Shown in pieces: positions 1 to 9,685 of a stretch of 30,000 nucleotides of DNA. Origin of the DNA: Chromera velia. Its lineage: Eukaryota > Sar > Chromeraceae. The stretch covers positions 1 through 30,000 of the forward strand of contig JAHBMJ010005838.1 of NCBI GenBank assembly GCA_018398765.1, given 5' to 3'. Numbering within the stretch: the first letter of the stretch is position 1; the number at the start of each line of letters is the position of its first letter. The position numbers were made by a program, and so were the translations under genes. The notes beneath the pieces were generated by a model, which saw only the letters and a list, made by a program, of their open reading frames with translations, did no database searches and was not told the origin of the DNA.

Positions 1-39
1 CTTTTCTTCATGGCCCTTCCCCCCCCCCCCCTTCCCCAG

Positions 40-2000
40 CACCCGAGAGAACTCTCCACGAAGCTCTTGAAGACGGAGACACAACTGCAAAACTGCAGTC
101 TCCCCAGCACAACCAAAAACCTGTCATATCTTCATGACGGTCCCAACAGTCGTCGGACTCTGGGCATGTCCGGCTGCAGTGCCTGTGGGTTTTCTCCAAC
201 AAGCCTCTACGTAGACGCACTCCCAGACATTCCCGCACCCAATGTTGCATCCTTCTACCCCTTTCCCTGCCGACAGACCCCCGGCACCTGGCGTCTCACC
301 CCGGCGTTACACTGGCCGGAAGAGGGCGAGGCTTCTCCAATGACTTCCTTCGCGATGCGAAGACACGCAAAGATGAAGCCCCTCCGCAGAGCCGTCTCCG
401 ACATCGATCTCCATGCTCTCTTGCCCCCCCACCTTCACCTGATCGACTTCGAGAAGGAGAAGCACTTGAAAGACGAAGCAACTCCCGAGGCCTCTGCCCG
501 CCTCAGACCCTCTTCAGCCCTCCCGAGTGTCCGTACTCCCTTCGAGGGAAGGCCCAATGACGAGGCCAAAAGGTCTGCCAACATCACTTCCCGCAGTACG
601 CCTGCAAGAGCTGAGGCGGTGTATAAAGCTCGAGGAGAAGCAGAAGCGAGAGCCCATCTGTGGGAGACTTTCGCAATGGCAAGTCCAAAGGGTGCTCATC
701 TCAAGCAGTTCCGCAGAGCTGCCGTGTGTGAGGACCGGGACGCACTCCCGCAGAAAGCGAAGGACATGATAGAGCACCAGGCTCAGATGATGGATCTGCT
801 CTTTGCAGAATGCGAAGACAAGGAAGAGGGCGTGGAAGAGAATGACGAGGATGAAAGAGGGGAGCCTGTTCCCGCTTCCTCTCATACCTCGTCTGTGCGA
901 ATCCAACAGCAGGATACCCCCGGGGGGCAGAGCAGCGTTTCGTTGGGAGGTCAGACGGACAGACAGACACAATTTCAGTCACAAGCAACAGAAACAACTC
1001 CACGATTATCACGGAAAGCAACCTCAGCAGCCAAAGCACTTCTTCTCACAGACGATGAAGAAGACGAAGAGGACTATGGAGAGGAAGAGGAAGCGGAGGG
1101 AAAAGAAAGCAACCGGGGAGAGGCAGAAGAGCAACAGCTGCCCCCCCCTCAAAAGGAAGATGAAATACCGGAGGCACAAACCTCCCCCTCTGCCTCCCCT
1201 TCTGCCCCCTTCAAGCAAATAGTTGTGCAAGGAAGCTCCTTCCAGCTTCTGTGTGTGATGGAAGAGGATACATCAGACCACCCATCCGTCCCGCCTCAAT
1301 CTGGGCAAGGTGCAGAACACACGGGAGAGCCTTCCAACCAGACTGCTCAACAGAAGGGAGAGAGTAGGGGACATGTAAATAACCAAAGTGGCTTACTTTT
1401 GACAGGTGAACCCGACACACGTCAAGCAGATCCTAATGCAGCCCTTGGCGCTGCTGTTCCACCGCCCTCCTCCCCTCCCCTCCCCCCCTCCTCTTGTGCA
1501 TCCCCACCTGGATCCCATTTCGAGCCCATGTTTTTGAAGTCTCTGTCTCCACCTTCCCATTCTTCCCCTCCAATCGTGCCCTTGCATTCTGAAGTCTCAA
1601 AAGAGACCCGGGGAGGCTCCACAGAAGGTAACCTTCCCCCTCCCTCGAAGGTCTCATCTTCTGTTGCATATGGGCGTGCCCCTCTTGCACACACAGACCC
1701 CCACCGGGACCGCACCTCTTCTCTTCCCGTCTTTAGCATGGAAGCTCGGGGCTCCCCAAAGTCTCTCACCAGCAGGCGTGTGCGGTTCAGCCACGGATCC
1801 CGTGAGGCTCTAGGCGTCTCCGAATCGTGCAGCGAGGCCCCCTCAGGGTGGCACATGGAGTCTCAGACTGCACAAGGTGAGCCTCACCAAGCCAGTAGAG
1901 CGAGTCCTCACATTGCACACGAAGAGGAATCTCGCAGAAAAGGGGAGGAAGACGTTACAGCAAAAACGCGTAACGCCCCAGGCCCTTCGAGGAGGCACAG
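40..2000 (+). CDS. Unknown low-complexity acidic/proline-rich protein, internal exon
   Basis: Large open frame with no domain I recognise. The frame is open from the first base, and an ATG lies at 10, but that ATG sits inside a strong pyrimidine tract ending in CCCCAG at 33-39. I therefore read 40 as the likely first exon base and place the true start upstream of the window. The product is rich in Ser, Pro, Glu and Arg. An acidic block (TDDEEDEEDYGEEEEAEG) lies near nt 1051-1104, a poly-Pro/Ser stretch near nt 1440-1600, and a short amphipathic piece (KAKDMIEHQAQMMDLLFAE) near nt 757-813. Codons continue in phase across a GT-AG intron into the exon at 2382. The composition suggests an intrinsically disordered protein; no function can be assigned. 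Coding status is supported by length (over 650 codons) and by the frame-matched intron. Confidence 0.7.
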
Positions 2001-2381
2001 GTCCGTCCGTCTCCATGGACATTGATAAATGGATTGATGGACGCATGCATTGGTAGACTCGTTCGATGCATCCGTTGGCATTGTGCTCGTTCTCTGACCG
2101 GGCCGGGCTTCAATTCTCTGATCGTCTGTCTGCGCGCTTGTGTTCTCTTAGACCGTGGATGTGCATGGAAGTGTGTCCGCGCAGACGCAGAGGGATGGTC
2201 TTCTCTGTATCTGAAAATGTACTCTGAATGTGAAGCTGCTTTGCCTCACCAATGTGCCGTGCGGTACTGCTCTGTGTTTTTGGTCAGCTCTATGCATGAG
2301 GTGGTTTGATGAGTGCATGTGAAGTCAATGATTCCATTCTGTGCATTTCCTAACCTCCCTGACTGAATCTTTGTGTCGCAG
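2001..2381 (+). other. Spliceosomal intron of the unknown gene
   Basis: The upstream frame ends in TGA at 2023-2025 and a second frame in the same register opens downstream. The donor is CAG/GTCCGT with the exon ending at 2000. The acceptor is TTTGTGTCGCAG ending at 2381, and a branch-site-like CTAAC lies at 2350-2354. The intron is phase 2: AG from 1999-2000 joins G at 2382 to make one Arg codon. Its 381 nt hold several in-frame stops and no other feature. Confidence 0.7.
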
Positions 2382-3072
2382 GAATCGTCCTGAGGTTTCT
2401 GTAGAGACCGTGGAGGACAGAGAAAGAGAAAGGCAGCCCTTCTCTTTACCACCAAAGGGACAGAGCTTCAAGAGAGGCGAAAGAGGAAACACCGGAGAGG
2501 GGAACTTCAAGACAGCCTCGGGACATGCTGGCAGAGCGCGCACAGCTGCCCGTCGCCCTCAATCCAAGAGCGGGAAACGTCCTGGGAGTGCGACGTCTGC
2601 AGGGAGGCCCCCGGCAACACTACGAGAGGAGAAGGCAGTGACGGGAACGTTGAGTGTCCATGTGATGCCGACCCTTTTTGGGTTCTCCTCTTTCGGCCCC
2701 TCTGCCTCCTCTTCAAGGGGAAGACGCCCCCTGAGTGGGCCCAGAGTCGGCACTCAGGTGGGGAGCGGTGGGAGGGGGGAGAGGGGGAATAGGAGACCGC
2801 AGCAGCCGAGCGGGGGTGCGGGCGGTCCCCAAGCAGCTCCTGTAGAGGCGCCCGGCTTGGCGATCACCGCAGTAGGAGGAGTGGAGGGAGACGGGGTGCC
2901 CAACCGGACTCCGAGCGCGGCCTCTCTGCGGAGAGAACGCCTGGAGGAGGACATGTGGGATGCCCTTCAAAGAGCAAAGACAGAAGCAAAGCAAGGTGTG
3001 TTTGCTTCACGCATGATTGGGGTGTCTTTACAAGGCGCCTCCATTACAAACTTTGTGAGAGCGTACCGCTGA
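2382..3072 (+). CDS. Unknown low-complexity protein, 3' exon
   Basis: Continuation of the frame beginning at 40. It is basic and rich in Gly, Arg, Ser and Pro (for example SKSGKRPGSATSAGRPP and GRGERGNRRPQQPSGG), and ends with a helical-looking segment LRRERLEEDMWDALQRAKTEAKQ followed by TGA at 3070-3072. Together with the first exon it gives about 883 residues within the window. No conserved domain is recognised. A possible further donor, CAAG/GTGTGT at 2995/2996, means the last 25 codons could instead be the start of another intron, with later exons not found. After 3072 the sequence becomes AT-rich, which fits a 3' UTR. Confidence 0.6.
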
Positions 3073-4025
3073 TTCGCATCCGATAAACTGTAGTGTACGG
3101 CCGGGTCTGTGACTTTTTACATCTTAATTTATATTCGTAATTTGATTTTATATTATAATCTTGAGTCTATATGTGTCTGAAAATATTAAAAATGCATGAA
3201 GTGGGGTTACCGTTTACGTATATACACCGCTCTTTTGATTGTATGAGGAGAGATCGAGGAGACGGGCTGGGCAATCAAAGGGGGCAAGAGGAGAAAACAC
3301 AAAGGCTGGGCCCCGAAGGACTTTAAAACACGCTTTAGGGACTTGGAAGAGGATAGACACATAAAATCCTAACTATGAGTAGAAAACTACTAGAAGTATT
3401 TTAAATTTAAGAGTTTGCTAGATTGAATTGTAGATTCCAGTACCTAAAACCCCCCAAATTAGCTAAAATCTTCCTGAACTAAAATACCACTCTAAAATCC
3501 CCCCAAATCCTAGCTACCTGCAGAATATAATTTCTTGAAAATTTCTAAAAAATTTTAACATATAAAAGTTTTTTTTAAGATATTTAATCGCAGAAGTCTA
3601 CGACAAAGAAGAGAAAGGGAAAGGAAACAGAGAGCTACGTTCCAAGGTAGAAGATTTGATCGGTATGCTTTATCAGATAAAAAGACCAAAAGAGATCGAC
3701 AAACTCTACACATAGGCATAAGGTCGCAAAAGTAATAGAGCATGCATACTATCGCTCTACCCCTGCCCTCTGTCACTCTGTCTTTCACTCGCACTTCGTT
3801 AGAGAAAATCAAGCATAACTGAATATTATCTCAGGACCGTAAGTCAACTGCATCCATGTTTGTCGGCAGTAGCAATGGTTTTGAAGTTTGAAGTGCAAGG
3901 CAAGAAATTCATGTGTCGTGATAAGATATGTCATTGCATGTATGCGTGCATGGTATGGAGCAATGTGCATGTAATCCTGTAATCCTGTAATTCTTACATG
4001 CTATACATAATATTGTATACATATA
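3073..4025. other. AT-rich intergenic spacer
   Basis: About 950 bases without a supported gene. It begins with AT-rich sequence that could be the 3' UTR of the upstream gene. Around 3440-3515 short elements are repeated imperfectly (CCCCCCAAAT and CTAAAAT occur twice). Near 3976-3992 CCTGTAAT is tandemly repeated. The only ORF, 85 codons on the - strand at 3555-3812, shows no recognisable motif. Confidence 0.6.
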
Positions 4026-4027
4026 TA

Positions 4028-4350
4028 GTGACCATGTTTGATTTGATTTGATTTGATTTGAGGTAGGGCTTAAGCTCAAATCAAATATCCAGTCAGGGAG
4101 GACCTAGTGTTTAAAGACCTATCAAATATGATCAAATATTTGATTAATATGACTTTCAACCTCAAATATGAAGGTCCCGAAAAAACTTTTGCAAGTACCG
4201 ATCCGTCATACATGCTGATTTAAATGAAAAAACCTAAATTTTGATGGTTTGCTCTCAAAAAACGTTTTGAGCTGCACTGAAATTGACGTTTCACCCCCTT
4301 TTACTTCATGCAGAGGTAAACCGATCAGCTGAACGTTTTCCCGAACAGCT
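4028..4350 (+). repeat. Left terminal inverted repeat arm
   Basis: Reverse complement of 5983-6306. It contains four or five GATTT pentamers at about 4037-4061, then unique sequence. A short frame readable outward from the interior (about 47 codons, including GLPLHEVKGGETSISVQL) is present in both arms. Since nucleotide identity is also high, this may reflect only recent duplication of the arms rather than selection on a protein. Confidence 0.75.
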
Positions 4351-4728
4351 ATGTTGATTTGATTTGATTTGAGCTTCAACCTCAAATATTTAATATTTAA
4401 GGTAAAATCTGAGGTTAACCTCTTAGGGTTCCTCACTGAGTCACTGACTTACTGTCACTCTGATCATTTTTCTCATGACAATAGTTATCAGAACATTTCT
4501 GATGTGTGTTTCAAAAATTTAAAAAAATATATTCAATATTATAAATTATTAGTTCCGTAAAAAAAATTATGCCTGTGTGGCAGTATATATACACTAGTCA
4601 CTGAGACTCACTCTAGTACTAATAGAGATTAAGAATGTAAAATTGATAGATTTGAAATTGCATATAACTTTTTATTGATACGATAAAGTTAGAGCACGTA
4701 CCAAAATTGAGGTGACAATCACTCAACT

Positions 4729-5463
4729 TTATAGTACTTCCTTTTCTTCTTCTTCATGATCACTTTCTTCAATGTAAATCGAAACGATCGGTGGTGGGAG
4801 CTGCTGAGAGCTTTTTTTCTGGCTTTTTGGCTTTCCAAGAGTGGGTGCTCCTGGGCTTCTATTCTGTTGCGGAGAGATGATAACGGGGTGAGACGGAGAA
4901 CCGCACACACGTTTGCTATTGCTGTTGGTGTTGGAACCGTCGTGTTTCTGGGCAGCTAAGTATCTAGAGTTGGTAAGTTCGGCTACCCTCTGTACCGTGC
5001 CAGGGCTGACAACAAGCCCTTTGTGTTGGAGGTGAATATAGAGAGGTCGGTAGCCTTCCTTACCTGGAGTGATGACTTTCTCGGGAGGGGGAAGTTTCCC
5101 CCCAGCCTTCTCAGCATTTGCGTCTGCGGCCGCCTCCTTTAATTTCAAATTGGTCCTCCCGCCGGGCCCTGCAGGAGCGGCCCCCCCGTTGCCTTTTCCC
5201 TTGCCTTTCTCGAACTGCTCCACACCGACAGGGAATGTGGTCGCAGCCTTTCGACGCTCGGGGTCAGAGGCATGCTGCAATCTCTTGTGGTTCACATCCA
5301 AAATGTCCCAGTCATACAGCATGTCTCCGGTGGTGAATCGGTTAAAAGCGGGGTACCTCACCCATGGATCCGTCTCATAGGCGACAATCTGCTTCTCATG
5401 CACCTTCACCAACTTATCAGCCCAGTTCTGTTGAGCCAATGGGAGGAGGCACGTCAGATTGTT
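4729..5463 (-). CDS. Unknown protein exon/ORF inside the inverted-repeat element
   Basis: Open frame of about 245 codons ending in TAA at 4729-4731. It has no in-frame ATG at its 5' end. Going upstream it meets TTAGGGTTTCAG, a good 3' splice acceptor, just before 5463, so I call it a terminal exon beginning NNLTCLLPLAQQNWADKL; an upstream exon was not established. The N-terminal half is ordered-looking and aromatic (WVRYPAFNRFTTGDMLYDWD). The middle is Gly/Lys-rich (FEKGKGKGNGG). A helix-rich part, GYRPLYIHLQHKGLVVSPGT, faintly recalls a helix-turn-helix, but I do not claim it. The C-terminus is acidic (ESDHEEEEKEV). Function unknown; it may be a transposon protein or a trapped host exon. Confidence 0.45.
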   Translation of the reverse strand, partial: NNLTCLLPLAQQNWADKLVKVHEKQIVAYETDPWVRYPAFNRFTTGDMLYDWDILDVNHKRLQHASDPERRKAATTFPVGVEQFEKGKGKGNGGAAPAGPGGRTNLKLKEAAADANAEKAGGKLPPPEKVITPGKEGYRPLYIHLQHKGLVVSPGTVQRVAELTNSRYLAAQKHDGSNTNSNSKRVCGSPSHPVIISPQQNRSPGAPTLGKPKSQKKSSQQLPPPIVSIYIEESDHEEEEKEVL

Positions 5464-5507
5464 CTGAAACCCTAACTACCGGATAGTCGTATGCGTCTGC
5501 AACATAC

Positions 5508-5549
5508 ATACACACACATACACACACACACACACACATACACACACAT

Positions 5550-5582
<33 letters not shown>

Positions 5583-5651
5583 TATACACACACACACATA
5601 CACACACACACACACACACATACAGACACACATATACATACACACACACAG
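5508..5651. repeat. CA/TA-rich microsatellite
   Basis: Nearly pure CA dinucleotides with interspersed TA steps (CACATACACACA type) over about 140 bases, lying just upstream of the acceptor of the 4729-5463 exon. Frames read through it encode only His/Thr or Val/Cys repeats and are not genes. Confidence 0.9.
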
Positions 5652-5982
5652 CAGCTGCACATGTTTATCAGACGTGATCGTCAAGCCATGCTGATTAATG
5701 AGGTGGGTTTAAAAAGAACTGGTTGCCGCTGCTGCATACTCACAGCCACAAATAGTTTCTCCTTCCCCCTCGGCTCCTTGTATTTTCACCTGACACTAAA
5801 TCATATTTGCCCCCTTTTGCACGGACCATATTTTTTTTGTATACCCGGCTCTAAAAACAAATGCCTCCTTCTTCCCGTTCGACCCTGTCGGATTGTGTGA
5901 CATGTCTTTACGGGGTGTAAAATGTTTGTAGACGCTCAAAAAAGGGGCCGTAAAAGATGTTCCATCACCAGAAAAGTCAACA

Positions 5983-6306
5983 CAGCTGTTCAGGAAAACG
6001 TTCAGCTGATGGGTTTACCTCTGCATGAAGTAAAAGGGGGTGAAACGTCAATTTCAGTGCAGCTCAAAACGTTTTTTGAGAGCAAACCATCAAGATTTAG
6101 GTTTTTTCATTTAAACCAGCATGCGTGACGGATCAGTACTTACAAAAGTTTGTTCGGGACCTTAATATTTGAGGTTGAAAGTCATATTAATCAAATATTT
6201 GATCGTATTTGATAGGTCTTTAAACACTAGGTCCTCCCTGACTGGATATTTGATTTGAGCTTAAGCCCTACCTCAAATCAAATCAAATCAAATCAAACAT
6301 GGTCAC
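5983..6306 (-). repeat. Right terminal inverted repeat arm
   Basis: Inverted partner of 4028-4350, ending in the AAATC pentamer run (about 6272-6297) and the tip CATGGTCAC followed by TA. Most differences from the left arm that I could compare by eye are transitions, with at least one transversion in the inner part (GATGGG here against GATCGG in the left arm read in reverse). Confidence 0.75.
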
Positions 6307-6308
6307 TA

Positions 6309-6579
6309 CATACATTTCCATTTTAATAGTATTTTTTGTTTTTTTTTCTAGTTTTTTTTACTAGTTCTTCTGCTGGGTATAAGTGGGTCAAAGAGCACTG
6401 GGTTTTAAAGTGACCGTTCAATTATACGTCTTACAGTGATCGATCATTTTACACATACAGACTTTACATAACTAGCTGCATAGCTTTTGAACAAATGGGG
6501 GTACCCACGGTCTCCCACTGGCTTTACGCAATACAGTTCATTCTATCATGGAATTTAGAGTCAACTTCAGACGCGGTCA
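6309..6579. other. Spacer, probable 3' flank of the ankyrin gene
   Basis: No ORF or clear repeat. It contains a T-rich run near 6330-6360. It lies between the right inverted-repeat arm and the stop codon of the - strand ankyrin gene, so it probably includes that gene's 3' UTR; no canonical AATAAA was found on the - strand here. Confidence 0.5.
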
Positions 6580-9500
6580 CTAAAGTGAAGGAGCTGAGCC
6601 AGGGAACACTTTATCTCTAAGGTCGGCAGGGAGAAACTCCAAAGTTTCAGGAAGTACCTTCGCCTGCTCCACCGAAGTCACCCTCCCACCCTTTTCGATG
6701 AGACGCCCGGCAAGTTCCCACTGCTTCGTATCAAGAGCAGCAAAAACAGGGCTGCACAGAATGCCCAGCGGATCTGCATTATTCCTATTTATGCACACCC
6801 CCTTCTCTATCAACACATTCACCCCCTCATCCCACCTCTCCTTGATTGCCACCACCAAAGGGGAGAAATCTCCATCCCTCAGGTTAAGCTCTGACACACA
6901 CAGGTAAAAGGGTGTCTGTCCGATGTCTGCACGAATTAGGGGCTCTTCCACCTCCTCTTGGGGAAGCGCTCGAATGATATCTAGGAGGACGGGACCTCGC
7001 GCTTCCTCGAGGGCAATCAAGTCGGCCAGCCAAGAGCCGGACCCGAACCGGGGGGCCCACGGAGAGGCACACGAATGCCAATTTCCTCCTATCCACCAAA
7101 CCGTCCACCCTGACTGACTGCTGAAGGTCACCTCCTCAGACACAAACTTCTCTGCAAGGCGCCACTGCTCGACCACCCTCTGGGAACCCACCCCTCTCTC
7201 CGCCTGGCTCTCATTCGCTCTGTCGGTGAGCAGCACCGCAAGCACTCCTGCAACCTCTCTTTTCCCCCTCGGCCGCGCCTGTCCCCTCTGACGGAGAACC
7301 TCTACAAGCGGCGCATCTCCAAAGAGACAGGCCTTGTACAGCGCGGACACATCGCTTCTCTCTCTCTCTGTAACCTCCCCAGTACCCCCATTTCCTTGCA
7401 GCCCCCCTCTCCCTCCTGACCCTGTGCTCGCCTCCCCCTGCCCCCCCGAGGACTGAGGCTGAGACTCTCTTTCTGCTGGTGAAACCTCGGGGCAACGCGC
7501 CCCATGCCTGATCAGCGAGTCAACGACCCCAAACACCGCCCGGACCATCCCCGGTCCTGGCTCCTCCTGATCCATCACGGCCTGCAGAGGGCACGTCAAC
7601 CGATCCTTCCCGTCCCCCCCTCTCAACGTCCCGATCTCATTTGGGTCTGCACCGGCCTCGAGGAGCATGTCCACAATCTCGGCTGAGGGCCAGGCAGCAG
7701 CCTCTAGGAGAGGGACGCGTCGCAACCCCCCCGCANCCCCCCCCCACTGACAACCCTCGCTTGAGAAGGAAATCAACTATCGAGGGGTCCCCCCCCCACC
7801 GACAGGTGAGGGACAAAAGGCCGTGGCCATCCTCTTCTGTCACGTCTAGATTTGCTCCTGCAGAGGCCAAGGCCTCCAGAAGCCCCACTGCTTCCTCCCC
7901 TCCCTCAGTCACATTCACGGCATGCGTGACGGGATAGACCGCCGGAGCGTTCTCGGCAGATTCGGCTTTCCCTCGAGCGTTCGGGTCTGCCCCTCCGATG
8001 GAGCAGAGGAGGCTGACAAGCTCTGCGTCCTTCGTGCTGCATGCAGGCACAACAAGGGACTGGGTGCACAAGCCTGGCGTTCCCCCTGTCTCAGTGACTG
8101 TCTGGGGAGGGGGGGAAGACAACGGACACCGGGCTCCGTTGAGGATCAGCAGCTTGGCAAGCTTGGCTGTCGTCTTCGAGTACGGATTGCCAAAACGGAC
8201 TGAGTCCTCAAAAAACGGACTGAGGGTCTTCTGCAAAAGGGTGTAAATGGTTCCGAAAGTCACCACGGTTTCATTCGGATCGGCTTTCCATCGCAAAAGC
8301 AGGGAGGTCAGAGTTTCGGAATCGTGGTTTCTGTCGTAAAACAGAGCTTCGTGCAGCGGGGAGGCTGACGCACGCACTCTCCTCGGCACTGCCCCCTTCC
8401 TCAAAAGTGCCTCTGCACTCTTTGCCATGCCCAGAGAACAGGCGAGAGAAAGAGGTGTGTGCCTGTCGGGTCGATATTCGGGCCCAGTAGAGTCTGAGAG
8501 CGGGACGGAGGAGGACCCGGCGGGCCCGTTTTGCTCCCCCGCCTTCTTCACAGCATTCAAATCCACCCCCTCCAACCCCCCTAACACTTCGAGGATCTCC
8601 GCGCAACGCGCGTCAATCTCTTCTGAATGACCCCTGCGTCGGTGGATCAGTCGCTGGCATCGCGCACCCAAAACCAAAAAGGGCAGCTGGACCCCCCCCA
8701 CCTCAACTCGATCCGTTACCTCACTCAACACCCTCACTGCCTCTACGTCTCCGTAAAAACACGCCATGCCGAAAGCAGTGCACTCGGGCAAGAACCGAGC
8801 ATACAGTAAATCGGGTGCCGACCCGGCACTTCCCTTTTGCCTCCAGTCCAGACACCCCGCCTGTTTTGACGCTCTTGCGAGCAGGCCGAGGAGAGAGAGA
8901 CCCTTCTTGCGTCGCTCAATGTACCTCCCCATCTCTCCCACAGACGGTCCAGCGGGATCGAGCTCGATGTCACCGACAGAGATCCCGGCCGCGATCTGCC
9001 GTGTGCCTCTCTCCTTCTCTGCGTTGGAGGCTAGCTGCTCGACTAGCACGTGGAGGGGTGTGTTGATTGAGTGGACACAGGGGGTGACGTTGGAACGTCT
9101 ACACGGATGCCAATTGCAGACATCTGCACGGGCACCCGCAACCACCAATGCCTCTGCCTCTTCGAACTGGTTGTTTTCTATCAGTGTGTTCAAGAGAGAG
9201 CGCATCCTCTCCCTGCGAGTCGGACGCCCTTCACAGAAAGAGTCAGGTGAGAGGACTTTCAGGCGGATCATTTGGGCCACACGCACTGCGGTTAACGTGC
9301 CAATAGCCTCTTCCGACAGGTCGGCGCAGTATGGGGTGACGCCACGCAGCATAAGGAATTCGATGCACTTGTCGGACCTGGGGTGGTCCTGTAGTGCCTG
9401 TCTCAAGAGGAACGGATAACGACCCGCCATGCCCTTCAAGGCAAGAATCTGCTGAAGGGCCTTAGCGTCATCCCGCTCGAAGGCGTTGGCCAAAAATCGA

Positions 9501-9685
9501 CACACCTCCCCCCTCTCCGGCGGATCAGAAAAGCCAGGGCACACGCTCCCAAATCCCAAGGGTGAGAGGTCATCCCTCAGGGCAAGGAGCTTTTTCGAAA
9601 CAGAGGACAGGAGACAGAACTTCCGAAGACCCAAAATTCCACTGGCTATCAGGACACTCAAAATATCGGAGTCCTTCGCAGCCAT
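6580..9685 (-). CDS. Ankyrin-repeat protein, frame broken at an undetermined base
   Basis: Read on the - strand from ATG at 9685 (MAAKDSDILSVLIASGILGL) to TAG at 6580-6582. Ankyrin-type repeats are visible as TPLHVLVEQ (residue about 209), TPLSLACSLGMAKSAEALLRKGA (about 410-432), SPLHEALF plus LLLRWKADPNE (about 442-472), LLEALASAGANLDV, LLSLTCRWGGDPSIVDFLL (about 623-641), and after the break AEIVDMLLEAGADPNE, ALYKACLFGDAPLVEVL, SPLVVAIKERWDEGVNVLIE and SPVFAALDTKQWELAGRLIE. The first frame runs to codon 650, whose third base is the N at 7736; the second frame takes over within the same C/G-run. Omitting that single N makes one frame of 1,034 codons plus stop, so an assembly artefact is more likely than a real mutation. 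Ankyrin repeats mediate protein-protein contacts; the partner is unknown. No membrane segment or enzymatic domain was seen. Confidence 0.8.

Larger units (their letters stand above)
4028..6306. mobile_element. Inverted-repeat DNA-transposon-like element with TA target duplication
   Basis: Two arms of about 323 bp (4028-4350 and 5983-6306) are near-identical inverted copies with only a small number of substitutions. The outer tips are GTGACCATG on the left and CATGGTCAC on the right, each bordered by TA (4026-4027 and 6307-6308), as expected for TA-targeting elements of the Tc1/mariner type. The outer part of each arm carries a GATTT/AAATC pentamer run. The interior of about 1.6 kb has one sizeable frame (- strand, 4729-5463) and a CA/TA-rich microsatellite. 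I see no DDE/D transposase, so it is either non-autonomous, an unrecognised type, or a captured host exon between inverted repeats. Confidence 0.65.

Noticed and set aside
5491..5694. His/Thr-repeat frame
   Set aside because: Pure translation of the CA microsatellite.
4206..6128. 47-codon peptide conserved in both inverted arms as a real gene
   Set aside because: The arms are nearly identical as DNA, so the shared frame gives no evidence of selection on a protein.
8766..9419. 217-codon + strand frame within the ankyrin gene
   Set aside because: Antisense shadow; no motif, and the - strand shows ankyrin repeats.
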